A stretch of DNA of 57,321 bases from Nocardia miyunensis NBRC 108239 (GTDB lineage: Bacteria; Actinomycetota; Actinomycetes; Mycobacteriales; Mycobacteriaceae): contig NZ_BDBQ01000049.1 of NCBI RefSeq assembly GCF_001613065.1, positions 1-57,321 on the forward strand, in the 5' to 3' direction. Under the pieces are notes generated by a model. It was not told where the DNA came from. It worked only from the letters and a program-made list of their open reading frames with translations, and did no database searches. Shown one piece after another: positions 32,347-40,520 of the stretch (positions are counted from its first letter, which is position 1; each line of letters starts with the position of its first letter). A program made the translations under genes and the position numbers.

Positions 32347-32381
32347 GACGGATCGAGCCGTCACCCACCGGAAGGAACCGG
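32347..32381 (+). promoter_or_regulatory. Promoterless leader (copy 12)
   Basis: Hairpin I GACGG-ATCGAG-CCGTC (32347-32362) and hairpin II CCGG-AAGGAA-CCGG (32368-32381); ATG 32383. Confidence 0.8.
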
Positions 32382-32382
32382 A

Positions 32383-32541
32383 ATGCCCACTCTCGCTGTC
32401 AATTTCCGCCAGCTTGCCACGCTCACCGACGACGGGCTCACCGTCACGGTCGTCCACAACGGCGAACCCACCACGCTGCTGATCCAGGGCATCACCCTGG
32501 ACAATCTCGCGAATTTCGCTGCCGCCGAACACATGCGATAG
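32383..32541 (+). CDS. Small leader-controlled protein
   Basis: 52 aa: NFRQLATLTDDGLTVTVVHN and PTTLLIQGITLDNLANFAAA. Start set by hairpin II, stop just before a terminator. No family recognised. Confidence 0.65.
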   Translation: MPTLAVNFRQLATLTDDGLTVTVVHNGEPTTLLIQGITLDNLANFAAAEHMR

Positions 32542-32548
32542 CCCCACG

Positions 32549-32575
32549 CCGGGGCACCCTGCCCAGGTGCCCCGG
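32549..32575 (+). terminator. GC hairpin closing the leader gene block
   Basis: Perfect 10-bp stem CCGGGGCACC / GGTGCCCCGG, 7-nt loop. Confidence 0.65.
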
Positions 32576-32627
32576 CCCGCCTTCATCAGACGAAGGCCCG
32601 CCGTCAACAAAAGGAAATGAACTAGAT

Positions 32628-32723
32628 TTGCCCACCACAGCCGCAACGATCGCGACCGGTGATGTGTTCCACGACTACCGCCGCTGGCTAGCGCCCGTAG
32701 ACACCGATCTACTCCCCAGCTGA
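32628..32723 (+). CDS. Possible 31-aa protein
   Basis: TTG start after AAGGAAATGAACTAGAT; reads MPTTAATIATGDVFHDYRRW then LAPVDTDLLPS. Overlaps the 3' end of the convergent pentapeptide gene by 15 bp. Weak support. Confidence 0.25.
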   Translation: MPTTAATIATGDVFHDYRRWLAPVDTDLLPS

Positions 32724-34328
32724 GCTGTCGAGCGCAATCCCGACTAGTTGACCGAACCTGCGCAGTGCGAGACGAAACCAACTGCGACGACGGGTAACCG
32801 ATTCGTTGGCGGCGGGTGTTGCCGGAGTCGGGGGCCAATCCTGCGGGCCAACGTTGGATGGCTTCAGGCTGATATCTTGGGACCAGTCGAAGATCGGTTC
32901 CGGCGGCCCCCATTGTCTGAGATCGGCGAACAAGATTGGTCGAGTACCGAAGTTCACCATCTTGAATGTGATGAAACCGGAGAATGTTGCGTCACTGAAC
33001 GAGGCAGGGCCGGAGAATACGGCGCGGTCGAACGAGGCAGTTAAGGTAAACCTAGCGCTGTCGAACGAAGCGTTGCCCAAGAACGTCACGTCGCGGAATC
33101 GGGCAGCACCGGAGAACGTCGCGTCGCGGAACTGGGCAGTGCCGGAGAATGCCGCGTGGCTGAACACGATGGTACCGGAGAACATCGCGCTTCTGAACGA
33201 GGCGGGATCGGAGAACATCGCTTCGCGGAACGAAACGGGGGAAAAAAACATCGCGCCGTCGAAATAGGCGCTGTCGGAGAACTTCGCGCCGTCAAACGAG
33301 GTGGTACCGGAGAACTCTGCCATGTTGAACAATGCGCGGCTGGAAAACGTCGCGTTGTCAAAATAGGCGGTGCGGAAGAACCTCGCACCCTCGAACCAGG
33401 CGGTGGAGAACATCGTCTGAGTGAACGCGACGCCGTGGGAAAACGTCGCGCCGGGGAACCGAGCACTGGCAGAGAACCTCGCGCCGCTGAACAGGGCGGT
33501 ACTCGAAAACGTCGCGTCGTCAAACCAGGCGGTGCCGGAAAACGTCGCGTTATCGAACCGGGCGGCGCCTGAGAACCTCGCAGCGGTGAAGTTCACGTCT
33601 TCGAGGTAAGCGGCGCGGAAGTTGAAGTTGGATGTTGACCAACTGTATTCAGCGGTGGGCCGTAGGTGGTCGGCGATGACAGTGACGATGGTTTTGCGAA
33701 CTTCGCTGTCGTTCTGCCGGTATTCGATGTGTTCTTCGGTCTCACCACGAACTCGGCCGTGGTCGACCCGCGGCGCTTTGATCACGAACTTGGTGCGACC
33801 GCTGGCTCCGTGCTCGGTCTTGTAAGGCAGTCGCAGATAGCCACACAGCACGTCGATGCACTGCTGACGGCGCAATCCACGAGATTCGTCGGCGACGCCA
33901 GCCATCGCGTAGACCCCGGCGATGCGGACCGCGACGTCAGTGTTGCCGAGTTGTGCTGCCGCAGCACCGAACCGCTCCACGAACCGACCTTGCTCAAGGT
34001 CGCGCTGGCGGCGGTAGGCAACGACCAGGGCCACGATGCCGCCGACCCCGGCCACCACGGTGAGCGAGAGTTTGGTGAGGTCGATCGGCGCGGCCCGGGC
34101 GGTGCTGGTGGCGATGAATCGATGCAGAACCCATTGCGCACCGAGCGCGATACCGAGACCGAGACAGAGGGCGGCGACGATGGCCGGGAACAGCCCGACT
34201 CCGCCCATGAACAGGCCCAGTAGCTTGCGTATCCGAGTGGGCCGGAGCACTGCAACCCAACGTGCGATCTGTGCGCCAGCGCGGCGCAGCCTCCCCATCA
34301 TCGCTCGATTCTCACCCGAAAAGATCAC
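32709..34328 (-). CDS. Pentapeptide-repeat membrane protein
   Basis: 539 aa, minus strand. Two TM helices near 38-70 and 85-108, a linker with conserved-looking QCIDVLCGYLRLPY, then about 55 tandem pentapeptide-like units of FxxAxFSG type (about 215-490; e.g. ARFSGAARFDNATFSG), forming a right-handed beta-helix. A Pro/Thr-rich tail follows. Such proteins occur widely in actinomycetes and mobile elements; roles include membrane stress or protection of targets. Likely lysogen-expressed cargo. Confidence 0.85.
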   Translation of the reverse strand: MIFSGENRAMMGRLRRAGAQIARWVAVLRPTRIRKLLGLFMGGVGLFPAIVAALCLGLGIALGAQWVLHRFIATSTARAAPIDLTKLSLTVVAGVGGIVALVVAYRRQRDLEQGRFVERFGAAAAQLGNTDVAVRIAGVYAMAGVADESRGLRRQQCIDVLCGYLRLPYKTEHGASGRTKFVIKAPRVDHGRVRGETEEHIEYRQNDSEVRKTIVTVIADHLRPTAEYSWSTSNFNFRAAYLEDVNFTAARFSGAARFDNATFSGTAWFDDATFSSTALFSGARFSASARFPGATFSHGVAFTQTMFSTAWFEGARFFRTAYFDNATFSSRALFNMAEFSGTTSFDGAKFSDSAYFDGAMFFSPVSFREAMFSDPASFRSAMFSGTIVFSHAAFSGTAQFRDATFSGAARFRDVTFLGNASFDSARFTLTASFDRAVFSGPASFSDATFSGFITFKMVNFGTRPILFADLRQWGPPEPIFDWSQDISLKPSNVGPQDWPPTPATPAANESVTRRRSWFRLALRRFGQLVGIALDSSAGE

Positions 34329-34376
34329 CAGCGCATCATCATTCGTGCTCTCGTATCCGCGTTCGATCGCGCCCGG

Positions 34377-34529
34377 TCACCTGCGAGCCCCTGGGCCGAA
34401 CTCCGGCCAGCCAAGCTGTACTGCGCGCGATTTCAGCAGCAGTTGCATCCGCGACTGGGTGACCCATTCCGCTGGGTCGTCCGGGTCGAGGCCAGCAGCG
34501 TGCAGGGCTTCGTAGTCGATGGATTCCAT
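34377..34529 (-). CDS. Small protein upstream of the pentapeptide gene
   Basis: 50 aa: MESIDYEALHAAGLDPDDPA, EWVTQSRMQLLLKSRAVQLG, WPEFGPGARR. ATG 34529. Same strand as the pentapeptide gene and 48 bp before it, so probably one transcript. Otherwise 34530-34645 holds only a CTGCCTACC motif (34622-34630, minus orientation). Confidence 0.5.
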   Translation of the reverse strand: MESIDYEALHAAGLDPDDPAEWVTQSRMQLLLKSRAVQLGWPEFGPGARR

Positions 34530-34645
34530 ACCTATATGACGCTGGTTGGTTGCTGACGGTGCCGTAGGCGATGTGACTCGCCGGTGGTTGTCCTATCAGG
34601 GGTTCGCCGTCCGGCGACGGTAGGCAGCATCTAGGATTCGAAACT

Positions 34646-34975
34646 ATGTTCGAGGCGTGGCCGGAGGAGTTCAGTCCGCCGCTGCGCCGCGCCGTGACCC
34701 CTCCGGTGCCGGTCGTGGTCGACCTCAGCAAAGCCATGCCGACCAGGCAGCCGGGCGGATTCGGCCGCGACAAAATCGCCATGAAGATCAAGGTCGGTGG
34801 CCTGGACCTCACCGGCCAGGTGCCGGGCCTGCTGCACGCCTGGGCGCGCGTGAACAACGGCAGCTGGCTCGGCCTGGTCGAAATGGTGCTGTGGACGAAC
34901 AACGGCCACGGGCAACTCCCCGTGATGCAGTGGTGTCCGGCCCCCGCGCTGTCACCTCGGCCGTCTACCGGCTGA
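34646..34975 (+). CDS. Hypothetical protein
   Basis: 109 aa. The RRAVTPPVPVVVDLSKAMPT and KIKVGGLDLTGQVPGLLHAW segments are found in small actinomycete proteins of unknown function, often near Scr1-type regulators. Convergent with the DUF5753 gene, overlapping by 11 bp. Confidence 0.55.
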   Translation: MFEAWPEEFSPPLRRAVTPPVPVVVDLSKAMPTRQPGGFGRDKIAMKIKVGGLDLTGQVPGLLHAWARVNNGSWLGLVEMVLWTNNGHGQLPVMQWCPAPALSPRPSTG

Positions 34976-35819
34976 GTTCGCCGAGTACATCGAGGATCAG
35001 CCGCCGGGCCTGCGGGCCGTAGACCGCTGATTTTTTCAGTTCCTCGAACATCCGCGCGTACAGGTTGCACTCTGCGGGTTGGGTGACCTGGATAGCTGCG
35101 GTCGGTGTCTCCAACGCCACCATGTCGTCGTCGAAGATCCAGAACCCGGCCGATGCGACCGCTTCCCGCTCCACCATGAGCGGGATGATGCCGATGGAAA
35201 TGTTCGGCAGCGCCATCAGCTCGAGGAGTCGCCCCAGTTGCCCGGCCTGCACCTCCGCCGACCCGAACCACGTGCGCAGCGCCTGTTCCTCCAACAGAGC
35301 TACGAATCGTTTCCCGCCGCGCTGGAGGATTCGTTGTCGTTCGGCGCGCACCGCTACGGCCTCGGCCACGTCGTTCGGTGTGCCCAGGAACCGGATCCAG
35401 AAGGACAGCATGGCCGCGGCGTACTCGGCCGTCTGGAACAGGCCGGGGATCACGTTGTGCTCGTAGATGCGGAACACCTTGGTCTGCTCGTACCGCTTTT
35501 GCGTGTGCGCGCCGAGCACTCGTTTCATTCCGGCGCGGCTCTGGCGCCGGAACTCTACGTACGCTTCATCGACCGTGCGGAGTGTGGCGACCAGATCCGG
35601 GATCTGATCTTCGGCGGAGCAGGCCCGACACCACAGCCGGATATCGCGGTCGGTCGGGGCCTGCACGCCGTTCTCGATTTTCGACACCCGGGCGAAGTGC
35701 CACTCGTTGGCGGCCCCGAGTTCGCGGACCGTGAGACCGGCGGCGTTGCGGAGTTCGCGTAGCCGCCGGCCGAGTGCACGTCGCGCTTCTTGTGCAGCGC
35801 TAGACGGGCTTGTAGTCAC
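34965..35819 (-). CDS. XRE regulator with DUF5753 (Scr1 antitoxin-like)
   Basis: 284 aa. N-terminal XRE HTH (RLRELRNAAGLTVRELGAAN, then HFARVSKIENGVQAPT) followed by the DUF5753 domain (FRIYEHNVIPGLFQTAEYAA, then VRAERQRIL, ALLEEQALRTWFGSAEVQAG, IGIIPLMVEREAVASAGFWI). Such proteins pair with small DUF397/DUF6879 proteins in actinomycetes and are likened to toxin-antitoxin regulators. Overlaps the DUF6879 gene by 20 bp on the same strand, so they are co-expressed. Confidence 0.88.
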   Translation of the reverse strand: MTTSPSSAAQEARRALGRRLRELRNAAGLTVRELGAANEWHFARVSKIENGVQAPTDRDIRLWCRACSAEDQIPDLVATLRTVDEAYVEFRRQSRAGMKRVLGAHTQKRYEQTKVFRIYEHNVIPGLFQTAEYAAAMLSFWIRFLGTPNDVAEAVAVRAERQRILQRGGKRFVALLEEQALRTWFGSAEVQAGQLGRLLELMALPNISIGIIPLMVEREAVASAGFWIFDDDMVALETPTAAIQVTQPAECNLYARMFEELKKSAVYGPQARRLILDVLGELSR

Positions 35820-36318
35820 GGTGCGGGATTGCCAGCTTCCACACTGCGTCGAATGCTGTGCGGCACAGCGTGATGTCGTGCGGGTCGGTCGAGGTGGTCT
35901 TGTCGACTCCTAGACCGTCGCCGGAGTAGTGCAGGAATATCACCAGCCGATCATCGAGCAAATAGAAGTCGTTGCCGGGGATGGCGACTGATGACACGCG
36001 GTGGCGTGGCACCCATCTGATGTCTTCCCCGGCGTCGACCATCGGTTGAGCGATGCTGTGCGACCAACGTTGGTAGTCGCTCAGCGGCTCGGAGACGATG
36101 CGGGCGCGCCGCACGGAGCGTCCGGCAGCAACGTGGGCGCGGAGTGTGGCGCACCAGCCTTGCAGCCATTCGAGATCGTCGGGTTCACCGTTGGCCCACT
36201 TCGCCATGTACGGCAGTTCGGTGGCGGTGCCGTATGCGTCGCGGGTTTCGAGGTGAATCGAGGTGTTCCCGAATTCGGTGAGTAGCCGGTCGAATTCGTC
36301 GTCACTTATTGAGGTCAA
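35800..36318 (-). CDS. DUF6879-family protein, partner of the Scr1 regulator
   Basis: 172 aa. SIHLETRDAYGTATELPYMA, RIVSEPLSDYQRWSH and a C-terminal FLHYSGDGLGVDK fit DUF6879, which is typically coded next to DUF5753 regulators. Overlaps both neighbours on the same strand (upstream gene by 17 bp), so it forms a three-gene operon. Confidence 0.72.
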   Translation of the reverse strand: MTSISDDEFDRLLTEFGNTSIHLETRDAYGTATELPYMAKWANGEPDDLEWLQGWCATLRAHVAAGRSVRRARIVSEPLSDYQRWSHSIAQPMVDAGEDIRWVPRHRVSSVAIPGNDFYLLDDRLVIFLHYSGDGLGVDKTTSTDPHDITLCRTAFDAVWKLAIPHRDYKPV

Positions 36319-36520
36319 TGTCTCCCTGCCCGAAAAACGGAACCAGCCTGTCCGGGATCTCTACACACAGTTCGCCCTCGGGAATGTCCATCTGCGCGAG
36401 GGTTTCGGGATCTGTGACCGCCCAGCCCTGCACCACCCACGAGTCGCGGTCGGTGCGGTAGAGCGTCGGTGAGCCCGTTGGATTCGAGCCCGGGTCCTTG
36501 GCCACAAACGTTAGACGCAT
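36302..36520 (-). CDS. Small protein of the Scr1/DUF6879 operon
   Basis: 72 aa. PTLYRTDRDSWVVQGWAVTD and IPEGELCVEIPDRLVPF are characteristic of a small protein that precedes DUF6879 and DUF5753 genes in many actinomycetes. First gene of the operon; the repeats at 36539-36710 lie in its promoter region. Confidence 0.7.
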   Translation of the reverse strand: MRLTFVAKDPGSNPTGSPTLYRTDRDSWVVQGWAVTDPETLAQMDIPEGELCVEIPDRLVPFFGQGDIDLNK

Positions 36521-36874
36521 GGTCGATCCTCCACCTACGTTGTTGCGAGTTGTTGCGGACTATCGACCTCATCGTCTCGCGCGACTGGTAGGCAGTCAAC
36601 CGGTCAGATCGCTCACATATTCGAGCGTACGTCCAGTGCAGCAGGACATCCCACCGTAGGCAGGCGTCACCGTCGCGCTGGACGGCTGTATTCGCAACAT
36701 TTCGCAACAAGCTTCCGTCCCGGGACAAGCCGCTCATAGCGTGAGATTCGGCCCCACCGCCGGAAGCACCCCTCTCGGTCGCTGATTTGCCGCCAACACC
36801 ACGCAGCGAAACAGCGAAGCCACCGGCGGCGGGTGCCCTCCAACAGACCGGACCCAAACGAGGCGGACTGCCAA
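36521..36874. promoter_or_regulatory. Divergent control region with TTGTTGCG repeats
   Basis: 354 bp between divergent genes. GTTGTTGCGA-GTTGTTGCGG (36539-36558) and, inverted, TTCGCAACAT-TTCGCAACAA (36691-36710): each pair repeats at 10 bp, one helical turn. Between them are GGTAGGCAGT (36585-36594) and GTAGGCAG (about 36656), the reverse of the CTGCCTACC motif. No supported gene. Confidence 0.55.
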
Positions 36875-37219
36875 ATGAGCACAGGCGCAACGTCACCGGA
36901 AGCACTCGCCATTCGGTGTATTCGACCCGACCTGACCACGAACCGTGCTGCGGACGAACAAGCCATGAGCGAGATCGGCGCGCTACTCGGTTACACGGTC
37001 GGTGAAGTCGTGGTCATCACCCCGACCATCGAAGGGCCGCTCGTCACGGTCATGGACGCTCTAGCAGCGGCCGGTGCCGACACGGTGATCGTTCCCACGT
37101 GGGACCACCTGTACGGCATCGACCGCTACTTGCGGGACATCGTGGGCCTGATCAGCGTCGCCTCCGAACGCACCCGCCAGCGCGCGGGCCAACTCCCCGA
37201 ACCGGAGGCGTCATCGTGA
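36875..37219 (+). CDS. Hypothetical protein, resolvase-fold-like
   Basis: 114 aa. ALLGYTVGEVVVITPTIEGP, VMDALAAAGADTVIVPTWDH and YLRDIVGLISVASERTRQ are reminiscent of the second half of a serine-recombinase N-terminal fold, but no catalytic Ser region is seen. Common beside Scr1 clusters in actinomycetes. Overlaps the next gene by 4 bp. Confidence 0.55.
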   Translation: MSTGATSPEALAIRCIRPDLTTNRAADEQAMSEIGALLGYTVGEVVVITPTIEGPLVTVMDALAAAGADTVIVPTWDHLYGIDRYLRDIVGLISVASERTRQRAGQLPEPEASS

Positions 37220-37389
37220 ACGCCACAGAGGACGACTGGTGCGACTGGTGCGGCAAGGAGATCCCGGCACAGACCCGACGCCGCCGCAACGGCCGCGTGT
37301 TCTGCGGCGACCAATGTGTCGCCGCCTTCCGCATCAAGGCTGATCCGCCCACGGTCGTCGAGTTGCCCGACCGAATTCAGCGCGGATGA
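37216..37389 (+). CDS. Small zinc-ribbon protein
   Basis: 57 aa, GTG start. CDWCGKEI and VFCGDQCVAAF make a four-Cys zinc ribbon of the type seen in small actinomycete proteins. ATGA overlap with the next short gene. Confidence 0.65.
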   Translation: MNATEDDWCDWCGKEIPAQTRRRRNGRVFCGDQCVAAFRIKADPPTVVELPDRIQRG

Positions 37390-37550
37390 GTCCTAACCTG
37401 CCGCACCGCACGCCCGGCGCAACCCACATCCCTCACCCCATCCACCAAACCGCGGCACCATCTGCCGCGCTGCTGATCCGTGTCGCGCAGGGTCTCGACC
37501 AGTGGGCCGAGCGCGACCGGAATACCCAGGGGCAATCGAGATCCGAATAG
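37386..37550 (+). CDS. Short hypothetical protein
   Basis: 54 aa starting in the ATGA overlap: MSPNLPHRTPGATHIPHPIH, then APSAALLIRVAQGLDQWAER. The C-terminal helix resembles short actinomycete proteins that follow the zinc-ribbon gene. Too short for most gene callers. Confidence 0.5.
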   Translation: MSPNLPHRTPGATHIPHPIHQTAAPSAALLIRVAQGLDQWAERDRNTQGQSRSE

Positions 37551-37577
37551 CCCCAGCACAATTCAGGGAGGAAACAA

Positions 37578-38018
37578 ATGAAGATCGTCACCAGCACCGT
37601 GCGCGCCGTAGTGGTCGCGACTCTCCTCGGTGGGTCCATGCTCGCCGGTACCGGGTCCGCGCACGCCGAGTTCCAATGCGTCATGGATTTCATGCCGGTC
37701 AGACCGTTCGTCGGCGTCGGGACGGTCAACGGCTCCGCGTGGGCATCCTGCGACCGACCACCCGAGCAGCACGAGATGAGGCTCGGGCTGGATTTCCGCG
37801 AGGGCGGCCAGTGGCAGGGCGTTCGACTGATCAGCGACCACCGGATCCCAGGCACCTCGCGCATGGCTTACGGCGTGAAGGTGGATCAATGTCGGCCGGG
37901 TTACTGGCGCATTGAGGCCGAAGTGGTCGGTACCATGCAGGGGCATCCGTTCGATTACCGGAAATTCTCGATGGCCAAGTCTGTGACCGCCGAAGAATGC
38001 GCCCGAGGAGGCCGCTAA
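37578..38018 (+). CDS. Secreted small protein
   Basis: 146 aa with a signal peptide (VVVATLLGGSMLAGTGSAHA) and a mature domain with four cysteines (QCVMDF, SCDRPP, QCRPGYW, ECARG) suggesting two disulfides. ATG after GGGAGGAAACAA. Possibly a lysogenic-conversion product. Overlaps the next gene (TAATG). Confidence 0.65.
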   Translation: MKIVTSTVRAVVVATLLGGSMLAGTGSAHAEFQCVMDFMPVRPFVGVGTVNGSAWASCDRPPEQHEMRLGLDFREGGQWQGVRLISDHRIPGTSRMAYGVKVDQCRPGYWRIEAEVVGTMQGHPFDYRKFSMAKSVTAEECARGGR

Positions 38019-38314
38019 TGCCGTGGACGACAGGTAGTTACGCCGAGTCCGGTCGCCCCGCGACGGTGCGGTCACGCCTGTTCTGGTTGCGGCACAATCT
38101 CGGCACCGCCGCGATGAAGGTGCGTGAGGGATTGTCCGCGGATACCGGCGACGGCGAGTACCTGTGTCGGGACTGGGGCGTATGGGTGGTCCGGCCCTGC
38201 CACGGTTTCCGGTCGCGGCGTTGGATCAGCCTGCCGCTTCGCATGACCCGATCGATAGCCGCCGACGACAACGAAGCCGCTACCGAGTGGTTCATCGCCT
38301 CCGCCACCATCTGA
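38018..38314 (+). CDS. Hypothetical protein
   Basis: 98 aa, translationally coupled to the secreted protein gene. SRLFWLRHNLGTAAMKVREG and DWGVWVVRPCHGFRSRRWIS; no domain recognised. A small hairpin (38335-38357, 6-bp GCCCCG stem followed by GTTTCG) lies after it. Confidence 0.5.
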   Translation: MPWTTGSYAESGRPATVRSRLFWLRHNLGTAAMKVREGLSADTGDGEYLCRDWGVWVVRPCHGFRSRRWISLPLRMTRSIAADDNEAATEWFIASATI

Positions 38315-38403
38315 CAACCGACCCTCGACAACATGCCCCGGCCCGCGCGGTCGGGGCGTTTCGCGTCATAGGGCACACGGCCAGCTATCGATGATCCGAT
38401 CTG

Positions 38404-38604
38404 GTGAGCGAGTACGCTCACCTAGTGGCTTTAGAGGTTGGTTCGCTGGTCAAGCTGGTAGCGGGTGGGGTTCATGTATTCCGCGTCGTAGAGGTTGACG
38501 TCGACGGCGATCCCGATCTCGGTCTGGTGGAGTACGTCGAGGAGACACCAGGCACCTACCCGTTCATTGCCCGGCTCTCCAGACTCGTACCAACCGACGA
38601 ATAG
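38404..38604 (+). CDS. Small hypothetical protein
   Basis: 66 aa from GTG 38404. SLVKLVAGGVHVFRVVEVDV then DLGLVEYVEE suggests a small beta-barrel (KOW/SH3-like). Sits just before the portal gene; function unknown. Confidence 0.5.
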   Translation: MSEYAHLVALEVGSLVKLVAGGVHVFRVVEVDVDGDPDLGLVEYVEETPGTYPFIARLSRLVPTDE

Positions 38605-38657
38605 GCCGCAATTCGTGGCCTGAGTGCTGCACCCACGCCGGATAGCGTGCGCGCACG

Positions 38658-40520
38658 ATGGCACGGATCTTCTCACGACAGCGACCCGCGACCGGCCCGG
38701 ACGATGCTCCGGAGCCGGTGGCGCTGTCGTCGCTGTCCGCGCTCACCGCCGCATCCACGCGCGTCCAGCCCGAACGGTGGGGCAAGGTCACCAAACCGCC
38801 CGCTGACACCGGCAAATGGCAGGCCGAAGCCTGGGACATGGTGGACGCGGTAGGCGAACTGTCGTACGCGCTGCTGTGGAAAACCGCGCTGCTCAGTCGT
38901 TTCCGGCTCGTCGCATCCGACATCGACCCGGAGACCGGCCGCCCAACCGGCAGCACCGACAACCCGGCCGCGAAGGACCTCGTGGCCCGCATCGCGGGCG
39001 GGGTCGCCGGCCAATCGCAGATGCTCGGCAGGCTGGCCCCGTTGATGACGATTCCCGGTGAAGGCTGGTTGGCGATCATCTACCCGCCCGGCGGTGTGGA
39101 GGAATGGCACATCCTGTCGAAGGATGAGATCAAGGTCCGCGGCGAGCGCATCGAGATCACCCGCGATGACGGCACCAAGTACGAAATGGATCCACGGGTT
39201 GACACGCTGTCGCGTATCTGGCGGCCGGACCCGCGCGTGTCGTATCTGGCGTGGTCGCCGGTCAAAGCCGCGTTGCCGATCCTGCGGCGGATCGTGCGCA
39301 TGGAACAGAACATCGAGGGCGCAGGCAAGTCCCGCCAGGCCGGTAACGGCCTGCTGATCCTGCCGCGTGAGGTGTCGATGCCGGTGAAACCGGCCCCGAC
39401 CGGTGCGCCCGATCCCGACGCCCCGAACCTGCCGCCGATCCCGCCTCCGCCGTCCCGTTTCGTCAGCGCGGACGAGATCCGGTCCGCGCTGCAAGAGGCG
39501 ATGTCGACGGCGATCGAAAACCCGTCCAGCGCTGCGGCGTTGGTGCCGATCATCCTCACGGTGGCCGGGGAGTACGTCGACAAGATCAAGCACATCAAGT
39601 TCGACTCCGAGGTGTCGGAGAAGGCGCAGGCCGCGCAGGAGAAAGCGGTGCGCCGCCTCGCGATGACCCTGGACATGCCGCCGGAAGTCCTGCTCGGCCT
39701 GGCGGACCTGAACCACTGGTCGCTGTGGGGTGTGGAGGCCGAAGCGGTCCGGTGGCACGCGTCGCCGGAGATGGAAACGATCTGCGCCGCGCTGACCGAG
39801 CAACTGCTGGTGCCGATGCTGCCGGAAGCCGCGGGCAGGGTGGTCATCTGGTACGACACCAGCGATGTGGAGGCTGAGCCGGACCGGCTGGAGAAGGTCC
39901 GGAGCGGATACACCGATGGCATCGTGCGCGCCGAAACCTACTTGAAGGAACTCGGGCTGTCCGTCGAGGAAGACGGCTACGACCTCACCAGCGTCAACGG
40001 CTGGACATCGTGGGCCATGGACCAGGTACGCCGCACCCCGGAGATGCTGCCCGATCTCCTGCCCGTGCTGCGCGCCCTGGTCCCCGCGCTGTCCGTGCTG
40101 CCCGAACTGCCGATCCCCGGCAGCACCGCCCCCGCCCCGGCGGATGACGGCGCGCCGGAAACGATTGACGCACCCTCGATCCCGGACACCCAGGACAACG
40201 CGGCCCGCGCCGTGGTCCGCATGTGCGTGAACGAAGCCCTGCGCCGCGCCGGACAACGGCGCCGGTCCCGTTCGGACCACGCCCGCCTGCGGGACGTGTC
40301 CGCGATCGAAGTGCACCGCGTCCTCGGACCGTGCCACGACGGCGATGTGGAACGTCTGATCGACGGCTGGGACGAGCTGGTGGACGAGCACGTGTGCGCG
40401 TCGGCGGGTATCGACCGGGCACGGTTGCGGGCGTTGGTGTTCGCAATCTCCCGGGCCGCGCTCACCAGTGCGCGCGAACCGGTGTTGCCTGCGCAGTTGA
40501 CCGCTGGGGTGCGGGTATGA
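38658..40520 (+). CDS. Portal protein
   Basis: 620 aa. AWDMVDAVGELSYALLWKTA, LLSRFRLVASDIDP and SYLAWSPVKAALPILRRIVR are typical of the actinophage portal family. Then GNGLLILPREVSMPVKPAP, a Pro-rich loop, and EKAVRRLAMTLDMPPEVLLG with DLNHWSLWGVEAEAVRWHAS. It forms the dodecameric ring at the head vertex. Overlaps the next gene by 4 bp (ATGA). Confidence 0.88.
   Translation: MARIFSRQRPATGPDDAPEPVALSSLSALTAASTRVQPERWGKVTKPPADTGKWQAEAWDMVDAVGELSYALLWKTALLSRFRLVASDIDPETGRPTGSTDNPAAKDLVARIAGGVAGQSQMLGRLAPLMTIPGEGWLAIIYPPGGVEEWHILSKDEIKVRGERIEITRDDGTKYEMDPRVDTLSRIWRPDPRVSYLAWSPVKAALPILRRIVRMEQNIEGAGKSRQAGNGLLILPREVSMPVKPAPTGAPDPDAPNLPPIPPPPSRFVSADEIRSALQEAMSTAIENPSSAAALVPIILTVAGEYVDKIKHIKFDSEVSEKAQAAQEKAVRRLAMTLDMPPEVLLGLADLNHWSLWGVEAEAVRWHASPEMETICAALTEQLLVPMLPEAAGRVVIWYDTSDVEAEPDRLEKVRSGYTDGIVRAETYLKELGLSVEEDGYDLTSVNGWTSWAMDQVRRTPEMLPDLLPVLRALVPALSVLPELPIPGSTAPAPADDGAPETIDAPSIPDTQDNAARAVVRMCVNEALRRAGQRRRSRSDHARLRDVSAIEVHRVLGPCHDGDVERLIDGWDELVDEHVCASAGIDRARLRALVFAISRAALTSAREPVLPAQLTAGVRV

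Noticed and set aside
16288..32381. The repeated GACGG/CCGG elements as a CRISPR array
   Set aside because: Spacing is irregular (tens to thousands of bp), each copy precedes a start codon, and one is on the other strand.
32806..33609. Repetitive plus-strand frames (153, 138 and 62 aa)
   Set aside because: Reverse image of the pentapeptide repeats; periodic only because the sense gene is.
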